Part shown: positions 1-4,831 of the stretch, piece after piece
How the letters are laid out: the number at the start of each line of letters is the position of its first letter
Position numbering within the stretch: the first letter of the stretch is position 1
DNA from: Taibaiella sp047605615
GTDB lineage: Bacteria > Bacteroidota > Bacteroidia > Chitinophagales > Chitinophagaceae
Assembly: GCA_047605615.1 (NCBI GenBank)
Contig: JASGFI010000085.1
Coordinates: 1-12,637 of the forward strand
Reading direction: 5' to 3'
DNA: 12,637 bases
The notes under the pieces: generated by a model
Told to the model about the DNA's origin: nothing
What the model saw: the letters and a program-made list of their open reading frames with translations, nothing else
Database searches by the model: none
Program-made: the position numbers and the translations under genes

Positions 1-60
1 GGCGGTTCCTCGATTTTGGGAAGGTGGCAGCGTGATGTTTTTAGCGGAGTGTTGAGGTAA
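1..60 (+). CDS. possible 3' end of an upstream gene (partial)
   Basis: Reading frame 1 is open from the window edge to a TAA at 58-60 and would encode a C-terminal tail ending RWQRDVFSGVLR. Only 19 residues are visible, so no family can be named. Frame 2 is also open, to a TGA at 51-53, so the frame choice is uncertain and the stretch could equally be intergenic. The AT-rich bases that follow (about 60-140) look like an intergenic spacer, which fits a gene ending here. Confidence 0.25.
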   Translation, partial: GGSSILGRWQRDVFSGVLR

Positions 61-141
61 AAAAGAGCCTAATTTTTGTCCATTATTCAAAAAAAACATT
101 CCCAATATTCAACCAACCCTACCATTTCCACAAACATACCG

Positions 142-149
142 TAATTTGC
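142..149 (+). promoter_or_regulatory. weak candidate -7 element for the YCF48-type lipoprotein gene
   Basis: TAATTTGC lies 20 bases upstream of the ATG at 170 and resembles the Bacteroidota -7 element TAnnTTTG with one base missing. No convincing TTG/TTTG -33 element is seen at the usual distance. If it is used, transcription would start near 155-157. That would place the alternative TTG start at 146 outside the message and supports the ATG at 170. Confidence 0.25.
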
Positions 150-169
150 CCCTCCAACTTCGGCCGCCC

Positions 170-1138
170 ATGCGTTTGTACCATTCCTTGTTTTTAATTT
201 TTGCGGCAATAAATGTCCTTTGTTGCGCTTGTAGCAAAAACCGCATTTCGCCCGCCGCTACCCGGCAAATAACCAATGCCGCCACTTACGACATCAACGG
301 CATCTTGTTTACCGACAGCCTGCATGGCTACATGATAGGCGGCGATAAATACACCGCCGCCGAAATGCAATACACCTCCGATGGTGGCAATACTTGGTCG
401 CTCTACAAGCCCGCGGGGCAATGGGCCTTGTACGGCATCACCAGCATGGCCAACAAGGTATATACCGTGGGTTACGGCGGGTTTCAATATGCAACCGATG
501 CGGGCGGCAACCAATGGCAAGAGCTGAAACATACCGGCTATTGGATTTTTTTGAGGCAAATAACCTTTGCGTCGGCCAATAGCGGCTTCATCATAGCGGG
601 CGAAAGCTACCATTCGGGCAGGCTGATGCGGATAGACAGCCTGGGCATAGTAGGCAGTTGCGATACCTTTGAATGGGAGTTGGACGACATCGTTTTCCCC
701 GAAGCCAATACCGGCTACATGTGCGGTTACGGCGCCCTTCAAAAAACCACGGACGGCGGCAAGACTTGGCAATTGCAAGACATAGCCGACGACTATTTCA
801 AAAGCATAGCCTGCATAGGCACCGAAAACGTATGGATAGTGGGCTACAACGGCGGCATAGTACACACCTCCGACGGCGGGACCACCTGGGAACGCCAGCG
901 CGACGGCAACAATCCGCTCAAGAAAAAATACAGGCTGCGTTGCGTGCGTTTCCGCGACGAATGGACGGGCTATGCCTGCGGCGACAACGGGCTATTGCTC
1001 AAGACCACCAATGGCGGCAAAAACTGGATTGAATTTGAAAAATTTACGGATGCAGATTTAAAGTGTTTGACCTTGGTGCCCGATGGGGCTATATGGGTAG
1101 CCGGCACCAATGCCGCCGCATTCAGGATAACGGAATAA
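170..1138 (+). CDS. YCF48/BNR-repeat beta-propeller lipoprotein
   Basis: This 322-residue protein is predicted to be exported and lipid-anchored. The first 20 residues form a signal peptide (MRLYHSLFLIF, then AAINVL), followed by a cysteine-rich lipobox-like stretch, CCAC, with Cys21 the most likely lipidated residue (Ala at -1, Ser at +2). Five Asp-box motifs of the form (S/T)xDGGxTW occur near residues 69-76 (TSDGGNTW), 109-116 (degenerate, DAGGNQW), 193-200 (TTDGGKTW), 233-240 (TSDGGTTW) and 279-286 (TTNGGKNW). This pattern is typical of the YCF48/Hcf136-like and sialidase-type beta-propeller folds. In Bacteroidota such lipoproteins are common and their role is usually unknown; the photosystem II function of plant and cyanobacterial YCF48 should not be transferred here. 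An in-frame TTG at 146 would add eight residues ahead of the signal peptide, so the ATG is preferred. The gene stands alone, with 199 bp before the sigma factor gene. Confidence 0.85.
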   Translation: MRLYHSLFLIFAAINVLCCACSKNRISPAATRQITNAATYDINGILFTDSLHGYMIGGDKYTAAEMQYTSDGGNTWSLYKPAGQWALYGITSMANKVYTVGYGGFQYATDAGGNQWQELKHTGYWIFLRQITFASANSGFIIAGESYHSGRLMRIDSLGIVGSCDTFEWELDDIVFPEANTGYMCGYGALQKTTDGGKTWQLQDIADDYFKSIACIGTENVWIVGYNGGIVHTSDGGTTWERQRDGNNPLKKKYRLRCVRFRDEWTGYACGDNGLLLKTTNGGKNWIEFEKFTDADLKCLTLVPDGAIWVAGTNAAAFRITE

Positions 1139-1174
1139 TTTGCCCCGCCACAACCCAATATTTTCCTACTTTTA
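1139..1174 (+). promoter_or_regulatory. candidate promoter for the sigma/anti-sigma operon
   Basis: TACTTTTA at 1167-1174 matches seven of eight positions of TAnnTTTG. A TTTG at 1139-1142 lies 24 bases upstream, slightly longer than the usual spacing. Transcription would begin near 1181 and leave a leader of about 155 nt. That leader holds a short GC-rich island (GCCC/GGGC pairing near 1270-1285) in otherwise AT-rich DNA. An additional promoter read by the ECF factor itself could lie here, but I cannot identify its sequence. Confidence 0.25.
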
Positions 1175-1337
1175 TCCGTCATTGTAACTGGAGGAATTTC
1201 TTTTTCCCGGCTCAAAATATACTGGCGTGTTTGCCGCTGATGATTAAATAGAATTATGTGAAATATCTTGCCCCCGGCGGGCGGGCTTATGGATTAGTAA
1301 AAAAAGCAAACAGGCTTATAGAGTTTAAAAATTGTAC

Positions 1338-1907
1338 ATGCCGGAACATAGCGAGCAGGCCATAATAGACGGTTGCAGGCAAAACGACCGAACGCTCCAG
1401 GAACATCTGTATAAAAAATACTATAGCCTGTTCCTGAAGTTGTGTGCGCGCTATGCCAGGGATATGCACGATGCAGAACAATTGATGCAGGACGGGTTCT
1501 TGAAAATATTCAACAACATACACCTATACGAAGGCAAAGGCTCGTTTGAAGGCTGGATGCGCCGGATAGTGGTAAACACCTGCCTCGATTACCTCAAAAG
1601 TAAATACCTGCGCCACCAGCAGCAGGTGCATTACCCCGAGGAAATGGGCGAAACCCTGAACATAAGTGCCGTAAACCCGGCATTGGAAAACATGGCCGTG
1701 AAAGATTTGCTGGCATTGATACAAACCCTGCCGCCCATGAGCCGCACCGTATTCAACCTATTTGCCTTCGAGGGCTTCAGCCACAAGGAAATAGGCTCCA
1801 TGTTGGACATGAGCGAAGGCACCTCGCAGTGGCACGTCAACAATGCCCGCAAGAGCCTGCAACAAAAAATATTGAATAGCAAAGTGAAAAAGAGCAACAT
1901 AGCATGA
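1338..1907 (+). CDS. ECF-type RNA polymerase sigma factor
   Basis: This 189-residue protein has the two-domain layout of extracytoplasmic-function sigma factors, which redirect RNA polymerase to stress or envelope promoters. Region 2 spans about residues 15-95. It contains DAEQLMQDGFLKIF (45-58), the region 2.2 core-polymerase contact, and EGKGSFEGWMRRIVVN (65-80), which matches the 2.3/2.4 promoter-melting and -10 recognition segment. Region 4 spans about 120-180. Its helix-turn-helix runs through LPPMSRTVFNLFAFEGFSHK and the recognition helix SEGTSQWHVNNARKSL, the form usual in Bacteroidota ECF factors. There is no extra C-terminal domain. The ATG at 1338 is chosen; an in-frame TTG at 1332 would add two residues, and neither has a clear ribosome binding site. 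The last codons overlap the next gene by ATGA, implying translational coupling to its anti-sigma partner. Confidence 0.93.
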   Translation: MPEHSEQAIIDGCRQNDRTLQEHLYKKYYSLFLKLCARYARDMHDAEQLMQDGFLKIFNNIHLYEGKGSFEGWMRRIVVNTCLDYLKSKYLRHQQQVHYPEEMGETLNISAVNPALENMAVKDLLALIQTLPPMSRTVFNLFAFEGFSHKEIGSMLDMSEGTSQWHVNNARKSLQQKILNSKVKKSNIA

Positions 1908-3424
1908 ACGCCAACGCATTTGACAAGTTGCTCATAGACAAAATAAATGAGCAGGAACTGGAGTATCGGCCATCGCATTGGCTCGATATGGCCGCCCTGC
2001 TGTCCGCCTCAGACAAATTGGCAACAGCCGGTTATGCCCGGCCCGTCGGCACCCATCAATTGTTCGACGGTTTACTGGTTAAGAAAATAGATGACGGGTT
2101 CATGCCCTATCGTCCCGAACATTGGGCGGTATTGGCCTTGCACCTGCCCGCCACGGCAACCAACAAAGATCTGCATCGATCCGGTACCGAAAAGTTTGAT
2201 TATTTGCTGGCACAAAAATTTGCATCCGCTGACCAAGATTTTGCCTATAAACCAAATTCTTGGTCGGCCTTAGCCGAAAAGCTACCCGCCGTCCGCCAGC
2301 CCCAACCAATGGCCGCTACCATTGCTGCCAAAAATACGCGCAGCATTTGGCAGCTCGCCGCAGGCATAGCCGCTGCGGTGCTATTGCTTTTAATAGGCTC
2401 TTTGTATTGGCTCCAAAATAGCCCTACCCAAGAGACAGTTACCAACGATATAGTGCAAGGCAATACCGACAACGCACCGAAAACAAAGACCAACACTGCA
2501 CCTGAAAATATACCACACGAAGAAGCCGTGGCAGCACAACAAACCGCTCCATTCGACGACCGAAAAGAAGAAGATACACACAATGCAGCCGCACGCCCCA
2601 ATAATGCAACACAAATACCGGGCACCCACGCCCAATTGACACCCGACAACCGTTTGCCCACCAATGAGCTTGCAGGAAATAACCCTGCCCCTCCGCCGCA
2701 GCATAACGTGGCGCAAGAACCAACAAAGCAAAATGTGCTTGAAAGGGAAGATGCCTTGCGCCGCTTGCAGGAAATAAGGGAAGGCAAAGCCAACCAACAA
2801 CAAAACTTCAACCAACATTTTGCGAGCAATGGCGTAAAACATCCCGGCACCACGGTGGCATTGGGCGGCGGCGTAAACTACGGCTCGCTCAATACCGGAT
2901 ATTCGGCAGGCATTACCGTGCGCAGGAAAATTGCGGGCGATTTCTTTGTGGACGGTACCGTAGCCATGATGTACAACAACAATGCCAGCAACATAGTGGC
3001 CAACAATGGCCCGTCCGTAGCTAGCGCCCGGCCGGCCGGCGCCGCGGCGCGCGGCACAGCCTTTAGTTCGGTCGCTTCGCCTGCCATAGACCCGGTGCAA
3101 AGGCTGTATTATGTACAAGTCAATCCGTCAATAGGCTATCGGGTACAAAACACCGTGAACGTGAGCATGGGTGCCGACATGCAACGCATGCTTACCGGTG
3201 CGCCGGAACTGGTGCAGCCCGAAACCAACTCGGCACTGCTCCTGCCTTCGGTTGACCTGGGGGTTACGGCCAAGACCGACCTGTCCATTACCCCCAACGT
3301 ACAGGCGGGCATCATGTATCGCGAGGGTGTGAACAACCTTTTGCGGAAAAACGAAAATGTCAGGTACCTCAACCGCCGGTACGTGCAGGTGCAGTTCAAG
3401 TACAGTATCCCACTTTCCAAGTAA
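1904..3424 (+). CDS. putative dual-membrane anti-sigma factor with C-terminal outer-membrane beta-barrel
   Basis: This 506-residue protein overlaps the ECF gene by four bases (ATGA), the arrangement expected for its anti-sigma partner. There is no signal peptide. Residues 1-130 are cytoplasmic and carry three copies of a motif, FDxLLxxK...Y(R/K)PxxWxxLAxxLPA. A hydrophobic helix at about 148-170 (IWQLAAGIAAAVLLLLIG) is preceded by Lys143 and Arg146, giving an N-in topology. Residues 171-312 are rich in N, T, P, Q and A and look disordered, with a short charged helix at about 278-297. Residues 315-506 show alternating, glycine- and aromatic-rich strands (VALGGGVNYG, YYVQVNPSIGYRV, YVQVQFKYSIPL) typical of small outer-membrane beta-barrels. 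The inferred protein spans both membranes, like the Dma anti-sigma factors described in Bacteroides thetaiotaomicron (recalled, not searched). It probably releases the sigma factor when the barrel or outer membrane is disturbed. The barrel call rests on pattern only. Confidence 0.8.
   Translation: MNANAFDKLLIDKINEQELEYRPSHWLDMAALLSASDKLATAGYARPVGTHQLFDGLLVKKIDDGFMPYRPEHWAVLALHLPATATNKDLHRSGTEKFDYLLAQKFASADQDFAYKPNSWSALAEKLPAVRQPQPMAATIAAKNTRSIWQLAAGIAAAVLLLLIGSLYWLQNSPTQETVTNDIVQGNTDNAPKTKTNTAPENIPHEEAVAAQQTAPFDDRKEEDTHNAAARPNNATQIPGTHAQLTPDNRLPTNELAGNNPAPPPQHNVAQEPTKQNVLEREDALRRLQEIREGKANQQQNFNQHFASNGVKHPGTTVALGGGVNYGSLNTGYSAGITVRRKIAGDFFVDGTVAMMYNNNASNIVANNGPSVASARPAGAAARGTAFSSVASPAIDPVQRLYYVQVNPSIGYRVQNTVNVSMGADMQRMLTGAPELVQPETNSALLLPSVDLGVTAKTDLSITPNVQAGIMYREGVNNLLRKNENVRYLNRRYVQVQFKYSIPLSK
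1919..2290 (+). repeat. three tandem anti-sigma-like motifs encoded in the cytoplasmic part
   Basis: The copies are residues 6-35 (1919-2008), 54-83 (2063-2152) and 98-129 (2195-2290) of the anti-sigma protein. Each starts FD followed by LL, has a Lys seven residues after the Phe, then Y(R/K)P, then a Trp 20-22 residues after the Phe, and ends in LSA or LPA. The tryptophans W26, W74 and W120 are spaced 48 and 46 residues apart. The DNA copies have diverged widely, so this is an old protein-level duplication rather than a recent DNA repeat. A single copy of such a motif (FDxx...P..W..L) is usual at the start of Bacteroidota membrane anti-sigma proteins. Confidence 0.8.
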
Positions 3425-3435
3425 TTCGTTTTGTC

Positions 3436-3461
3436 AAAAATCTTCTTCAGAGAGAATTTTT
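3436..3461 (+). terminator. weak candidate terminator after the sigma/anti-sigma operon
   Basis: AAAAAT at 3436-3441 can pair with ATTTTT at 3456-3461, and the bases between them (CTTCT against AGAGA) pair imperfectly. The hairpin ends in a short T run starting 12 bases... within the arm itself. The stem is AT-rich and weak, so read-through into the fic gene is possible. It is listed because nothing better separates the two units in this 120-bp gap. Confidence 0.2.
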
Positions 3462-3530
3462 GAGCCGATTATTACATTTATTCGGCTCACTGCCGTACAT
3501 TTAAGCCAATTTCCAATAGCAATCGGCTCA
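3461..3530 (+). promoter_or_regulatory. inverted-repeat cluster upstream of fic (candidate operator or promoter)
   Basis: TGAGCCGATT at 3461-3470 is the exact reverse complement of AATCGGCTCA at 3521-3530. A third partial copy, TCGGCTCA at 3482-3489, is also complementary to the left arm. The left arm can therefore pair with either right arm, giving a 13-nt or a 50-nt loop. The octamer TACATTTA, seven of eight to the -7 element TAnnTTTG, occurs twice between the arms (3473-3480 and 3496-3503). The layout looks like a promoter flanked by binding sites, ending 14 bases before the fic start. Operator function is inference; a transcribed alternative hairpin is equally possible. Confidence 0.5.
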
Positions 3531-3544
3531 CAAAACAACAAAAA

Positions 3545-4636
3545 ATGTATAATTGGCAATACAAAGACTGGGCAAACTTTTCTTACAACCCCACAGCAAT
3601 ACAAGAAACGATGGTTACTTTCACAAAGAACCAACACACTATGCATGTGATGTTCAAAAATTTAACCCCTACACAAGAGCAAGACGAAATTATTCGCTTT
3701 ATGATTGCAGAAGCCGAAAAAACTGCCGAAATAGAAGGCGAATACATTAGCCGTACAGACCTTATGTCATCTATAAAAAACAAATTCGGCCTAAATGCTA
3801 CGCCCCAAAATGTAAAGGACAAACGAGCCAATGCAATGAGCAACTTGCTCTTTGCCGTTAAAAATTCGTACAACGAACACCTAACACTAACCACTATAAA
3901 AAAATGGCACGCATTATTGTTCGAGGGTTCTAAATACATAAATGCAGGCAAATGGCGCACCGGCAAAGAACCTATGCAAGTTGTATCGGGAGCCGCGCAC
4001 AGGGAAATCATACATTACGAAGCGCCACCATCGTACCGTATACCTGCCGAGATGAAACAATTTGTGAACTGGTACAACACTTTTGGGGTAGCAACCACAA
4101 ATGACGCGCTCATTAAAACGGCAATTGCTCATTTGTATTTTGAAAGCATACACCCTTTTGAAGACGGAAATGGACGCATAGGCCGTGCCATTGCCGAAAA
4201 ATGCTTGGCAGAATCCTTGGGCAAACCATTGCTCCTAAGCCTATCTACCACTATTGAAAAAAACAAAAAACAGTATTATGAAGCATTCAAAACCGCACAA
4301 CTTACATTGGAAATAACCGATTGGATTGTTTATTTTGCCGGTGTAATAGCGCAAGCCCAAGAAGATGCTGTTGCTGCCGTTACTTTTTCACTTGCAAAGG
4401 CCCGCTTTTTTGACAAATTTGAACATTTGCTTAACCAGCGACAATCAAAAGCCATTAACAAAATGTTTGATGCAGGCACAGGTGGATTTGAAGGCGGCAT
4501 GACGGCCAAAAAATATATTTCCATTGCTAAAACTACGAAAGCTACTGCTACCCGTGATTTGCAGGAACTTGCAAATCACAAAATCCTCACACAACAAGGC
4601 GACGGCAGAAGCACCCACTATATCTTGAACCTGTAA
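3545..4636 (+). CDS. Fic-family protein adenylyltransferase (DUF4172-type N-terminus, class II)
   Basis: This 363-residue protein would transfer AMP from ATP to a hydroxyl side chain of a target protein; the target is unknown. The N-terminus (MYNWQYKDWANFSYN) is the opening of the DUF4172 domain that precedes Fic in this subfamily. Residues 60-65, TAEIEG, fit the inhibitory motif (S/T)xxxE(G/N), with Glu64 as the autoinhibitory residue, which places it in class II. The Fic core contains the complete active-site motif HPFEDGNGRIGR at 203-214 with catalytic His203. The last 65 residues or so (through KKYISIAKTTKATATRDLQ) resemble a winged helix-turn-helix, suggesting DNA binding or autoregulation. 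No separate antitoxin gene is next to it, as expected when the inhibitory motif is built in. Codons are more A/T-rich than in the flanking genes (more ATT isoleucine), and the gene sits alone between unrelated units, which hints at lateral acquisition. The ATG at 3545 gives the family's normal start. Confidence 0.93.
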   Translation: MYNWQYKDWANFSYNPTAIQETMVTFTKNQHTMHVMFKNLTPTQEQDEIIRFMIAEAEKTAEIEGEYISRTDLMSSIKNKFGLNATPQNVKDKRANAMSNLLFAVKNSYNEHLTLTTIKKWHALLFEGSKYINAGKWRTGKEPMQVVSGAAHREIIHYEAPPSYRIPAEMKQFVNWYNTFGVATTNDALIKTAIAHLYFESIHPFEDGNGRIGRAIAEKCLAESLGKPLLLSLSTTIEKNKKQYYEAFKTAQLTLEITDWIVYFAGVIAQAQEDAVAAVTFSLAKARFFDKFEHLLNQRQSKAINKMFDAGTGGFEGGMTAKKYISIAKTTKATATRDLQELANHKILTQQGDGRSTHYILNL

Positions 4637-4650
4637 ACGGACGAAACTAT

Positions 4651-4695
4651 TCGACTACTTTTTTTCAAAAAAATGCCCCTTTGGGCAAAAGTCGA
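4651..4695 (+). other. structured intergenic element after fic (possible weak terminator)
   Basis: TCGACT at 4651-4656 pairs with AGTCGA at 4690-4695. The closed segment holds T7-C-A7 (4659-4673) and the hairpin TGCCC-CTTT-GGGCA (4674-4687), so it could fold as a three-way structure. A T run follows the GC hairpin only when read on the minus strand. On the plus strand it would therefore be a poor intrinsic terminator for fic. Confidence 0.3.
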
Positions 4696-4748
4696 TAGCC
4701 CCAAAAACCATTTACGGAAAATCGCCATTCAAATACAATTAAGGTTAG

Positions 4749-4756
4749 TACCTTTG
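4749..4756 (+). promoter_or_regulatory. -7 promoter element for pnp
   Basis: TACCTTTG is a perfect match to the Bacteroidota -7 consensus TAnnTTTG, and its neighbourhood (TACCTTTGTGCC) is of the form usual before strong housekeeping genes. Transcription would start near 4763 and give a leader of about 70-90 nt. No clear TTTG is seen at the -33 position. Confidence 0.6.
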
Positions 4757-4791
4757 TGCCGTTTTTAAAATTTTCAAAATCCGTCCTCCGC

Positions 4792-4831
4792 TCCGGGGCA
4801 GGGGGCCTACAAGCTGAAACATAGCCCCGGG
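4792..4831 (+). promoter_or_regulatory. GC-rich leader hairpin immediately before the pnp start
   Basis: CCGGGGC at 4793-4799 pairs with GCCCCGG at 4824-4830, with a possible additional T4792-G4831 wobble pair. The loop is 24 nt (4800-4823). The stem ends directly against the ATG at 4832 and lies 22 bases before the alternative ATG at 4853. In E. coli, pnp is autoregulated through a leader stem-loop; whether this hairpin acts likewise is inference. Confidence 0.45.

Noticed and set aside
146..169. TTG start for the YCF48-type lipoprotein
   Set aside because: It would put eight residues with two prolines ahead of a normal lipoprotein signal peptide. The ATG at 170 fits better.
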